NCBI GenBank assembly: GCA_948567375.1
Contig: OX419756.1
Location: forward strand, 69,604,552 to 69,668,551
DNA from: Lunularia cruciata
Lineage: Eukaryota > Streptophyta > Marchantiopsida > Lunulariales > Lunulariaceae
DNA length: 64,000 bases
Direction: 5' to 3'
In this document: one piece after another, positions 47,563-56,221 of the stretch
Layout of the letters: every line of letters starts with the position of its first letter
Numbering within the stretch: position 1 is the first letter of the stretch
Made by a program: the position numbers and the translations under genes
Notes under the pieces: generated by a model
Told to the model about the DNA's origin: nothing
The model's input: the letters and a program-made list of their open reading frames with translations, nothing else
Databases searched by the model: none

Positions 47563-47570
47563 TATAAAAG
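47563..47570 (+). promoter_or_regulatory. Candidate TATA box, first duplicated copy
   Basis: TATAAAAG in the context GGATC-TATAAAAG-GCAACCCCAAC, a strong plant TATA match, about 120 bp before the end of the first repeat unit. No start site can be proven from sequence. Confidence 0.45.
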
Positions 47571-47851
47571 GCAACCCCAACTCTTGCACAAAAGGAAACT
47601 TGTGAGTTGGGGACGAATGTTTCATGAATGAGTAAAGGAACTTCTAGAGGACATGGGACATGGAACAATGAACGGAAATGATTGTAACACCCTTCACTAT
47701 ATACTTCTACATTGGAAGGGGCTTTTTGATAAAAGAAAAAGCCAAAGAATCATTTGAGACCATTTTCTGCAGTGGATTTGCATGTGCGACATTCAACCGC
47801 AACCCTCCACCGACCTTCACAATGGTGGAAGAATGACCAGGTGTGTGGATC

Positions 47852-47859
47852 TATAAAAG
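47852..47859 (+). promoter_or_regulatory. Candidate TATA box, second duplicated copy
   Basis: Identical TATAAAAG 289 bp downstream of the first. It lies about 150 bp before the start of K homology at 47998, so it may be the promoter-proximal box of K-type transcripts. Confidence 0.45.
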
Positions 47860-47997
47860 GCAACCCCAACTCTTGCACAAAAGGAAAATTGTGAGTTGGG
47901 GACGAATGTTTCATGAATTAGTAAATGAACTTCTAGAGGACATGGAACAATGAACGGAAATGATTGTAACACCCTTCACTATATACTTCTACATTGG

Positions 47998-48611
47998 AAG
48001 GGGCTTTTTGATAAAAGAAAAAGGAGAAATTCCCTTACTACTTCCACCATTCAGCCAAGTTCAATGGACACTCATATCTGTTCAAGGAAATTACAAAATA
48101 TCACAAGACAAACAAGGAGTAAGCTCATACCAAGAATTTTGTACCTATCAAAATAATCATACAACATCATTATGACTAGTAGATAGATACCCTTGACCAA
48201 GGTCAAAACCTTGGTTTCCAAGAAATGAAAGCAAAATCAGGTCATCAAAGTATCATTAGGAGAAAGTGGAAGTGGGGGAGCTGGGAGACAAGGTAGAAAC
48301 AAAGCCTCTAGGATGGGTGAAGTTTATTCTAGCTCCAAAAAGGAAACCTTCCAAAATGAGAACAAGGCAGATAATGATGACTCATTTTTGCTCATCTTAT
48401 CACTAGATAGATGCTAACAAAAATACCTCAAGAGAAGCAAGAAATGATAAACACAATCATCACTAATGCATGAAGAAGTAACTAATGACAAAGGGAAAGC
48501 ACCAATGGAAGAAGACAATGATGCTTCCATCACAATTTTGAACTAAGTACTTGTGGATGTACCTATCTTCTTCTTTGAACCTTATTGGCCTAAGCATCCT
48601 ATGGTAAACAT
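47998..48611 (+). pseudogene. ORF K fragment, second copy
   Basis: Aligns with 30808-31420 (GGGCTTTTTGAT(G/A)AAAG, then the AAATTCCC(C/T)..CTACTTCCACCATTCAGCC region). Frames are broken. It is cut at 48611 by the 3' LTR of element A, whose left flank is AACAT. Confidence 0.6.
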
Positions 48612-49085
48612 TGTAAAAGACCAGGGAGAAAAATAGGAGAATGGAAAGTGAAAGATCACATGTTGACTCTTGAATGAGGGAAGCTTTGAATGCCGATCAT
48701 GAGCTTTGGCTTTGGTATTTATTGGGAGTATACAAGGCTCTTGAAAAGCTTCTCAAGAAGCTTCCTTAAGCTGTTTTCTTGGAATGAAAGCCAAGTTAAC
48801 CAGGAAGCTTTTCAAGAAGCTTCTTTCTAGAAGTCGTCTAGTCGGCATGCAAGCTAAGCTAGTTGGAAGCTTCTAGAAGCTTCCTTTTAGAAACTACCTA
48901 TTTGGGATGCAAGCTAAGCTAGCCGAGAAGCTTCCTCCTGGAAGTCACCATTTGGCATGCACATTACTCAATACCTAGAAGGTACTAAGTAGTTTCCTAG
49001 ATACTTCAAGAATATTCTAGGCTAATTTGGCCTATTTGCTACCATTTAGCCTTGACTAACTCATTGATGACTCCATATCATTACA
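48612..49085 (-). repeat. 3' LTR of A
   Basis: From TGTAAAAGACCAGGGAG to ATCATTACA, followed by the complement of the polypurine region. It has a perfect four-unit heat-shock element GAAGCTTCTAGAAGCTTC at 48866-48883. Confidence 0.87.
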
Positions 49086-49961
49086 TATTCCTCCATTGCT
49101 AGTTGGTGTTGTCCTTGTCACCATTGAAGCTTCAATCCCCTAGGTGGCCATTTGTGCATTTTGGAGATGAGAAAGAGACTCCCAAGTGGCATCATGAAGG
49201 AGATACCTTTTTAGAGGACTTTGTACTCTGCATGTTGTCGACGGCCTTGCTAAGTGTGGCAATATGCAAGGATACAATGAACTTCATACTCCTCATGATC
49301 ACTGATAGGGATGGATGGGAGGAGGAGAAGATTGGACACAAGAGGAAAAAGAAGATGGATTAAGAACAAAGGGTTTCAACTTGAAACATGAAAGATAGGG
49401 TGGATGTGCATATGACAAGGCAAGGCAAGGCAAGTTGACAAGCAACAAGAGAAATGATTTGGGTGATATCAAATGGTTTTATCCAATTTGGAGCAATTTT
49501 ACTAACTTGGATATCAAGTGCAAGGGGTAGGTTACTAGACAATAGCATGACCTTATTGTCAACTTGAAAGGCGAGATCATGATGATGGTGGTCTACAAAT
49601 TGTTTTTGACAACTTTGAGCAACAAGGAGATGAGATTTGGCTTGTTAGAGGGATTGGGATATGGTGGTCAAGAAGGTGGAAGTATGAGGAACATGAGATG
49701 GAGAGAAAGCAAGAAAGGAATCTTGAACAAGTGAAGCTTGGCCAAAATTAAGGAAGAAAAGAGAGAATATGGTGCTTGCATATTTGGAATTATTTTTTAC
49801 AAACTCAATAATTGCAAGATATTCATCCCAATTGGAATGGTGAATGTTGACAAAGGTACAAAGCATATCCTCCAAGGTGCAATTTGCATTTTCTTTTGTC
49901 CATCAGTTTGAGTATGCTAGGCCATGGACAAGGCAAGCTTGGTGCCAAGTATCTGGAAGAG
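49086..49961 (-). pseudogene. A pol, integrase C-part and chromodomain region
   Basis: The minus strand shows MEDMLCTFVNIHHSNWDEYL and NFGQASLVQDS (49645-49875), corresponding to C 55034-55200. The chromodomain-side sequence up to the LTR is frame-broken. The stretch ends at the B insertion; AAGAG at 49957-49961 is the left copy of the target duplication. Confidence 0.8.
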
Positions 49962-50372
49962 TGTAAAATACCCAATCCGAGTTTTAGAAATAGGAGAATG
50001 GAAACTCACATTGGGACACTTGAATGAGAGAAAACTCCAAATGTCTAGCATGAGCTTGGCCTTGGTATTTATAGGTAGCATACAAGGCCCTTGAGAAGCT
50101 TCTCAAGACGCTTCCTCAAGCCACTTTCTTAGAGTGCAAGCCAAGTTAACTAGGAAGCTTCTCAAGAAGCTTCCTTCTAGAAGTCGTCTACTTGGCATGC
50201 AAGCTAAGCTAGTTGGAAGCTTCTAGAAGCTATTTACTTGAGATGCAAGGTAAGCTAGCCATGAAGCTTCCCAAGAGCTTCCTAGATACTTCTAGAATAT
50301 TTTAGGCTAATTTGTCTTATGTGCTACTTCGTAAGCTTGACTAACTTTGTTCCTAGACTCCACATTGTTACA
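49962..50372 (-). repeat. 3' LTR of B
   Basis: TGTAAAATACCC to CACATTGTTACA, 411 bp, followed by TATTCCCCAGTCACTAG (complement of the polypurine side). A perfect three-unit heat-shock element GAAGCTTCTAGAA lies at 50216-50228. Confidence 0.87.
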
Positions 50373-50615
50373 TATTCCCCAGTCACTAGTTGGTGATGTA
50401 CTCATTGCCAGTGAAGCTTCAAAGTCCTGGATGGCCGTCTGTGCATTCTAGAGGTGAGAAAGAGGTTCCCATGTAGCATCACAAAAGGGATACCCTTTCC
50501 AAAGGACCTTGTACTTTGTATGTTGGCGACAGCCTTGTTGAATATGGCGACGCGCAAGGATCCGATCAACTTTGTACTCCTCGTGATACTTTGTACTCAT
50601 CATTGATAGGGATAG
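50373..50615 (-). pseudogene. B pol end: chromodomain
   Basis: On minus this reads HEEYKVDRILARRHIQQ, then KYKVLWKGYPFCDATWEPLS, a chromodomain with its conserved aromatic residues. In known chromoviruses this C-terminal module guides integration to heterochromatin. C has inserted just upstream, so the chromodomain is now separated by 5.6 kb from the rest of integrase at 56222. Confidence 0.85.
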
Positions 50616-50685
50616 TGTAACAATATGGAGTTTAGTGACGAAGTTAGTTGAGCTTACGAAGTAGAGAATAAGACAAAATAGCCTA

Positions 50686-50786
50686 GAATATTCTAGAAGC
50701 ATCTAAGAAGCTTCTTAGGAAGCTTCCTAACTAGTTAACTTGTGCCCTAAGCAGGTAGCTTCTAGAAGGAAGCTTCTAGAAGCTTC
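50686..50786 (+). promoter_or_regulatory. Heat-shock-element array in LTR
   Basis: Plant heat-shock factors bind inverted NGAAN units. GAATATTCTAGAA (50686-50698) is a perfect trimer and GAAGCTTCTAGAAGCTTC (50769-50786) a perfect tetramer; GAAGCTTC dimers lie at 50707-50714 and 50719-50726. They sit 130-230 bp upstream of the TATA box at 50913. The 3' LTR has them at 55869-55881 and 55952-55969. The sites are exact; heat response is inference. Confidence 0.6.
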
Positions 50787-50912
50787 TAACTAGCTTAGCT
50801 TGCACGCCAAGTAGGCGGCTTCTTGAGAAGCTTCCTAGTTAACTTGGCTTGCACTCCAAGAAAGCGGCTCAAGGAAGCTTCTTGAGAAGCTTCAAGGGAC
50901 TTGTATGATACC

Positions 50913-50920
50913 TATAAATA
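50913..50920 (+). promoter_or_regulatory. TATA box of the 5' LTR
   Basis: TATAAATA in the context ATACC-TATAAATA-CCAAGGCC. About 100 bp remain to the LTR end, a normal R-U5 length. It is conserved at 56110-56117 in the 3' LTR. Confidence 0.7.
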
Positions 50921-51025
50921 CCAAGGCCGAAGCTCATGCTAGGCATTTGGAGTTTTCCCTCATTCAAGTGTCCCAATGTGAATTTCTATTCTCCTATTTC
51001 TCTCCTCGGTTTCGGTCTTTTACAT

Positions 51026-51037
51026 TGGTATCAGAGC
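51026..51037 (+). other. Primer-binding site of C
   Basis: TGGTATCAGAGC, exactly complementary to the 3' end of plant initiator Met tRNA, the usual primer of many plant chromoviruses. It starts one base after the LTR. Confidence 0.95.
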
Positions 51038-51046
51038 AGGAATGGG

Positions 51047-51262
51047 ATGGATGGAATTTATGGACCACCAAATCCACTTCCGCCAAACCATTGGGACTTT
51101 CATGTCCAGATATTACCAAAGCATCGTTTCATACAGTTCATCACCTCACGCTTTGGGCAGGATTTTCTACATATGATCACCGTGTCAGAGGAACCCTTGA
51201 TACTTCCAGTTGTGACTTATGGAGAACGGTGGACGTGTTGTATCTATGTGTCAATCAACTAG
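51047..51262 (+). other. Leader with a 71-codon upstream ORF
   Basis: Between primer site and gag, ATG 51047 opens a frame beginning MDGIYGPPNPLPPNHWDFHV and ending with TAG at 51260, in phase with gag and 33 bases before it. B has a similar start (DEIYGPPNPLPP) and the same stop position, but it is interrupted. An overlapping frame (ASFHTVHHLTLW .. LYLCVNQLDKL, ending 51285) is also partly conserved in A2 and B, so which frame, if any, is coding is unclear. Confidence 0.35.
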
Positions 51263-51295
51263 ATAAATTGAGGGTAGTGGATTAGGGTAGTAGCA

Positions 51296-52195
51296 ATGGC
51301 CGCAATACCGGATGTTATCCTTGCAATGCAACAACAAATCGAGCATCTTACTCGATTGTTGGATGAACAAGACCAGCAACTACGAGAACAGATAGACAGA
51401 GCGCCAGTTCGAGATGGAGAAGATCGCATTTGATTTCCGAAACCCAAGGTGTTTGAAGGCAAGAATGTTCCAGGCACAGTGGAAAATTTTGTGTTTGACT
51501 GTGAACGTTACTTTGAAGCCACCAATCTTCAAGACGAGCAGAAACGAATTCTCTTGGCTTCTAGCCAGTTGGATGGCGTGGCAAAACTTTGGTGGCGATT
51601 CCGAGTAGAAAGAGCTGAACGACAAATTGTTACACCAATTTTGACATGGGCAGAATTCAAGGATGCAATACTTGGTCGATTTCAGACTATAAATGCCACC
51701 CAAGCTGCACGAGATAAATTGGTGGAGTTGAGGCAGATTGGTTCGGTGAGAAGCTACATCACACAATTTTAGAATATCATCATGCAAATTCCAGATATCC
51801 AAGAAGGTGAAGTTCTGGATCGATTTGTGCGAGGATTGAAGTCACGAACCAGATTGGAGGTGACCATGCGAGAGCCACAGAACGTAGAAGAAGCCATGCA
51901 ATTGGCTGAGCGTTTTGATTCCTTAGTTGCAACAACTTGGTCTCAACCTCGACCTACACAAAACCTACCCGTACCACGAGTGGAAGAACCGGTACCAATG
52001 GAGATTGATGCTATCCAGCGAAGACCACTTGGCACAGCAGATAGAGAAAGATTACGACAAAATGGAGGTTGCTTTTATTGTCGCCAGTTGGGGCATCGCA
52101 TTGCTGAATGTCCACTCAAGAATAGACAACCTCGACAAGTTGCCCAAGTGGAGGTTGTGGAGCGGAATGATCCGGGAAACGAGGAATCCCAGTAG
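51296..52195 (+). pseudogene. gag: Gag of C (two premature stops)
   Basis: The capsid/nucleocapsid polyprotein that packages element RNA. Start ATG 51296 (MAAIPDV). A 300-position frame ends at TAG 52193-52195, with in-frame TGA 51431-51433 and TAG 51770-51772, each one C-to-T from Arg CGA or Gln CAG. Capsid-like segment: FDCERYFEATNLQDEQ, WRFRVERAER, LTWAEFKDAILGRF. The zinc knuckle CFYCRQLGHRIAEC (52070-52111) is a perfect CX2CX4HX4C. Its terminal stop is conserved in position in A2 and B, so the gag end is genuine and pol lies in the -1 frame. Confidence 0.93.
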
Positions 52196-52252
52196 GAGAT
52201 TTCGAGCCGCCTACTGGGAGCTTGATTAGTTCCAATGGGATTGAAGGCTCGA
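52174..52252 (+). promoter_or_regulatory. -1 programmed frameshift signal at gag-pol junction
   Basis: Slippery heptamer G-GGA-AAC at 52174-52180, in the zero-frame phase X-XXY-YYZ. The spacer is GAGGAAT (52181-52187). Stem 1 is CCCAGTAGG (52188-52196) with CCTACTGGG (52210-52218), nine perfect pairs. Stem 2 pairs the loop TCGAGCC (52202-52208) with GGCTCGA (52246-52252), seven perfect pairs, giving an H-type pseudoknot. The zero frame hits TAG 52193 inside stem 1; the -1 frame is open into protease. A2 and B keep parts of the same design. Confidence 0.75.
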
Positions 52253-52649
52253 CCTATGCAAGTTTGCTTCACTTGCAAGGTATGATATCTAATCGGGGTT
52301 GTAGAATTTTGGTTGATTCTGGAAGTTCAGAGAATTGCATGTCTATGCAAGTGGCAAAGGAATTGGGTATTCCTATCAGGCCAGTGATTGGAAGTAGTTT
52401 GATGATGGCGGATGGTAGAAAGGGTTCTGCATTCCGCACCTTGCATCCTGTTACCTTCAAGATTGGGAAGGAGTATTTGGAGTGTATGAGGTTCGTAGTG
52501 GCACCTCTACATTATGATATCATTCTAGGTCTACCTTGGCTTGAATGTCATAAGGTTCAATTTGATTGGACCCGACACCAAATTCAAGTACAACACCAAG
52601 GTAGGAATTTCCGATTAGGTTGTCTGGCACCTCTGAGTAAGACACCTAA

Positions 52650-52845
52650 GAATAGTCAGTCCCAAGATGGGAAGTTTGTCGAGAAGGTAGCCATAGAGCG
52701 AATCTGGAAGGGAGATGAGTCCCAAGATGGGAAGTTTGCCAGGAAGGCAACCATGGAGCAAGCTTGGAAGAGAGATGAGTCCCTAGAAGGGAAGTTTGTG
52801 AATGAAGCAGCCATAGAGCAAGCTTTGGAGGATGATAAGTCTGTA
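52650..52845 (+). repeat. Protease-RT linker repeats in C
   Basis: Three in-frame units of 20 residues: SQDGKFVEKVAIERIWKGDE, SQDGKFARKATMEQAWKRDE, SLEGKFVNEAAIEQALEDDK, followed by SVFAVWI. Charged and probably partly helical. The repeat number differs among family members. Confidence 0.88.
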
Positions 52846-55784
52846 TTCGCGGTGTGGATCAATCCGATTGCACAAGAACAATCTGAGGAGGGCCAAGTGC
52901 CGCATCAAGCAATGGTTGATCGGATAGTTCAGGAGTTTGCAGATGTGTTTCTGGATGATCTGCCAAAGGGATTACCCTCCGATCGAGGTATGCCCTTCAA
53001 GATCAAGTTATTGCCAGGGAGTACTCCAGTGAGTAGACCAATCTATCGGCTCTCACCAAAGGAGTTGGAGGAGTTGCAAACAACACTTACAGAGTTGTTG
53101 GAGAAGGATTTCATACGACATAGTACCTCTCCGTGGGGAGCACCGGTACTATTTGTTCCAAAGAAGGATGGAGGACTTCGTTTCTGTATTGATTACCTCC
53201 AATAAGCAAACCGTGAAGAATGCATATCCCTTGCCTCGGATCGATGACCTGCTTGATCAACTAAGTGGAGCACGCTACTTTTCCAAGCTGGATCTTCGTA
53301 GCGGCTATTGGCAAATTCCTATTGAAGGAGAGGACATGCAAAAGACTGCTTTTCGCACAAGGTATGGACATTTTGAGTGGAGAGTTCTACCTTTTGGACT
53401 CACTAATGCTCCAGCAGTCTTCATGGATCAGATGCATCGAGTGTTGGAGGGACTATTAGATCGGTCCGTGGTGGTGTTCTTAGATGATATCTTAATCTAT
53501 AGCAGGACAGAGGCAGAACATGTGAATCATGTGTGAGAAGTCCTAAGACGACTATGACAGTGGAAATTTTACTGCAAGAAGTCAAAGTGTGCTTTTTGGC
53601 AGAAGGAGGTTACCTTCTTGGGTCATAAGATCTCATCAGAGGGGATCAAGATGGAAGAAGAGAAGATCAAGGCCATTACTGATTGGCCTACCCCGAAGGA
53701 TGCTACAGAAGTACGAGCATTCAATGGACTGGCCAGTTTTTATCGACGGTTCATCCACTATTATGCTCACGTGGCTGCACCATTGACTGACCTCTTGGGA
53801 AAGAACTCGAGCTTCCAGTGGACCACCAAGCATGAAGAAGCATTCCAAAAGTTAAAGCATATGGTGTCTTCAAGACCTATTCTTCAACCATATGATCCTC
53901 AACTACCTTGTGTGGTTGATTTTGATGCTTCTAACTTTGCAATTGGAGCTGTGTTGCAACAAGAATTTCCAGATGGACTACATCCAATTGCCTTTGTGTC
54001 TCGCCGACTAAATACAGCGGAAAGAAATTACTCTGCACGGGATCGGGAACAACTTGCAATGGTATATGCCACCAAGGTATGGAGGCATTATCTCTTGGGG
54101 AAACAAGTGATCATGCGAACTGATCACAAGCCATTGTTGCAGACCTTACACCTAGAGCACATGAAGAGTCGACATCATCGATGGGAAGAGCAACTCCAAT
54201 TGTTCGACATCAAACTTGAGTACAAACCAGGTCGGTTCCATGTCATCCCTGATGCTCTATCACGACGACCTGATTTGAAGTCTCTTCCTCTCATCACGGC
54301 AGCAATTACAACGGTGTCAATTGATCCCAAGATTCATAACAAGTTTTGGTTAGCCCTACAGCAAGATCCCTTCTTCCAAATGGTACACGGTCGTCTAACA
54401 GCACGCGACAAGGAGTACAACACCTTCTCCTTCAAGGAAGGCCTTTTATTCCATGCAGACCAGATCTATGTTTCAACCAAAGGTGATCTTCGACTTGTGC
54501 GCCTTCAAGAAGCCCATGATTTACCAATAGCTGGTCACATGGGAGTGGACAAGACCTTGGGCACCCTCCAACGCCAATGGTGGTGGCCCAACATGACACG
54601 AGATGTTCGAGACTTTGTCCGATCATGTGAGAGTTGCCAACGGAACAAGGCCAGCAACCAGAAGCCGAGTGGACTCCTTCAACCACTCTCCATTCCATCC
54701 GCTCGTTGGGAGCATGTGAGCTTGGATCTCATCACATCCTTGCCAAAGACAAAACAAGGACACACAGCAATTGTGGTGTTTGTGGATAAGCTTAGTAAGC
54801 AAATCCACTTGGCACCAACCTGTGATACCGTGGATGCTCCAACCTTAGCACAAATCTACTTCGACAATGTCTTCAAGCATCATGGGATGCCACATGTACT
54901 CATCTCCGACCGTGATCCTTGATTTACCGGGAAGTTTTGGCAAGCACTCTTCCAGATACTCGGCACCAAGCTTGCTTTTTCCACGGCCTATCATCCTCAA
55001 ACTGATGGACAAACCGAATGCGCCAATCGAACATTGGAGGATATGTTGCGGGCCTTTGTCAATGTCCACCATACCAACTGGGATGAATGTCTTGCAGCTG
55101 CAGAATTTGCCTACAACAATTCCAAACAGGCAAGCACTGGATTTTCTCCCTTCTTTCTCAATTTTGGCCAAGATCCGCTTGTTCCAGATTCTCTTCTTGC
55201 TCCCCCTCCCTCTCAGGTTCCTCATACTTCTACATTCTTGACCACTATATCCCAATCTCACCTCCTTGTTGCTCAAAATCGCCAAAAACAATATGCAGAC
55301 CATCATCGTCGTGATCTCACCTTTGAAGTTGGTGATAAAGTCATGCTATCCTCTAGTAACCTCCCTCTCCCACTTGATACCCAAGTTCATAAACTTGCTC
55401 CTAATTGGATAGGACCCTTTGATATCACCCACATTATCTCTCGTGTTGCTTATCGTCTTGCCTTACCTTGTCACATGTGTATCCATCCTGTCTTTCATAT
55501 TTCCAAGTTGAAACCCTTTGTTCCTAACCCTTCTTCCTTTTCCTCTCGAGTCCAACCTCCCCCTCTTCATGTCCCTATCAATGATCATGAGGAGTACGAA
55601 GTTGACCGTATCCTTGCGCGTTGCCATATTCAACGAGGCCGTCACCAACATACGGAGTACAAGGTCCTTTGGAAAGGGTATCCCCTTCATGATGCTACAT
55701 GGGAACCTCTTTCTCACCTCCAGAATGCACAGATGGCCATCAAGGAATTCGCAGCTTCACTGGCGACGAGGATGTCACCAACTA

Positions 55785-55798
55785 GCGGCGGGGGAATA
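55785..55798 (+). other. Polypurine tract of C
   Basis: GCGGCGGGGGAATA immediately before the 3' LTR; GGGGGAA (55790-55796) is the likely primer for plus-strand DNA synthesis. Complements of the same region flank the 3' LTRs of A, B, A1 and A2. Confidence 0.85.
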
Positions 55799-56221
55799 TG
55801 TAACAATATGGAGTTTAGTGACAAAGTTAGTTGAGCTTACGAAGTAGAGAATAAGACAAAATAGCCTAGAATATTCTAGAAGCATCTAAGAAGCTTCTTA
55901 GGAAGCTTCCTAACTAGTTAACTTGCGCCCTAAGCAGGTAGCTTCTAGAAGGAAGCTTCTAGAAGCTTCTAACTAGCTTAGCTTGCACGCCAAGTAGGCG
56001 GCTTCTAGAAGGAAGCTTCTTGAGAAGCTTCCTAGTTAACTTGGCTTGCACTCCAAGAAAGCGGCTCAAGGAAGCTTCTTGAGAAGCTTCAAGGGACTTG
56101 TATGATACCTATAAATACCAAGGCCGAAGCTCATGCTAGGCATTCGGAGTTTTCCCTCATTCAAGTGTCCCAATGTGAATTTCCATTCTCCTATTTCTCT
56201 CCTCGGTTTTGGTCTTTTACA
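55799..56221 (+). repeat. 3' LTR of C
   Basis: 423 bp, TGTAACAATATGGAG to GGTCTTTTACA. It differs from the 5' LTR by five transitions and keeps the 14-bp TAGAAGGAAGCTTC unit (about 56006-56019). It carries the same heat-shock-type array and TATA box. Confidence 0.95.

Larger units (their letters stand above)
47452..48022 (+). repeat. Recent 289-bp tandem duplication
   Basis: Copies 47452-47740 and 47741-48022, both from GCCAAAGAATCATTTGAGAC to GGGCTTTTTGATAAAAGAAA. They differ by a few substitutions and a 7-bp deletion in the second (GGGACAT missing), so they are the youngest tandem pair in the window. Each contains a TATA box and a CCCTTCACTATATACTTC end. The second copy leads directly into K-type sequence. 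Confidence 0.92.
50616..51024 (+). repeat. 5' LTR of C
   Basis: TGTAACAATATGGAG to GGTCTTTTACA, 409 bp. It has inverted ends, a TATA box, and a central region built from repeated AGAAGCTTC palindromes. Compared with the 3' LTR it lacks 14 bp (TAGAAGGAAGCTTC); B has the longer version, so the loss occurred in this LTR after insertion. Confidence 0.95.
52192..55834 (+). pseudogene. pol: Pol of C: protease, RT, RNase H, integrase, chromodomain
   Basis: Entered from gag by -1 frame. Protease: ILVDSGSSENCM (near 52311). Linker repeats 52650-52845. [47 protein letters not shown] at 53477-53488. RNase H about 53880-54270 (VVDFDASNFAIGAVLQQEF, MRTDHKPLLQTLHLEHMKS). Integrase zinc domain 54514-54650 (HDLPIAGHMGVDKTLG, SCESC), core with DLITSLPK, ISDRDP and HPQTDGQTECANRTLED (acidic triad). 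Chromodomain about 55590-55720 (EYEVDRILARCH, YKVLWKGYP, ATWEPL). A net 5-bp loss near 53190-53200 shifts the frame; TGA at 53534, 53555 and 54920 replace Arg CGA. The frame ends inside the 3' LTR. Confidence 0.95.
50616..56221 (+). mobile_element. Near-complete Ty3/gypsy chromovirus C
   Basis: A 5606-bp element: 5' LTR, initiator-Met primer site, gag, protease, RT, RNase H, integrase, chromodomain, polypurine tract and 3' LTR. Flanks GATAG (50611-50615) and GACAG (56222-56226) are a 5-bp target duplication with one change. The LTRs differ by five transitions and one 14-bp gap. It is the youngest element here, but inactive: stops at 51431, 51770, 53534, 53555 and 54920 and a frameshift near 53190-53200. 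Confidence 0.96.

Noticed and set aside
50905-51285. 126-codon frame starting inside the 5' LTR of C
   Set aside because: Its ATG lies upstream of the TATA box, so a normal element transcript would not contain it; only the leader part may matter.
54845-55306. 153-codon minus-strand open frame in C
   Set aside because: It is a shadow of integrase; the sense frame has clear domains and conservation.
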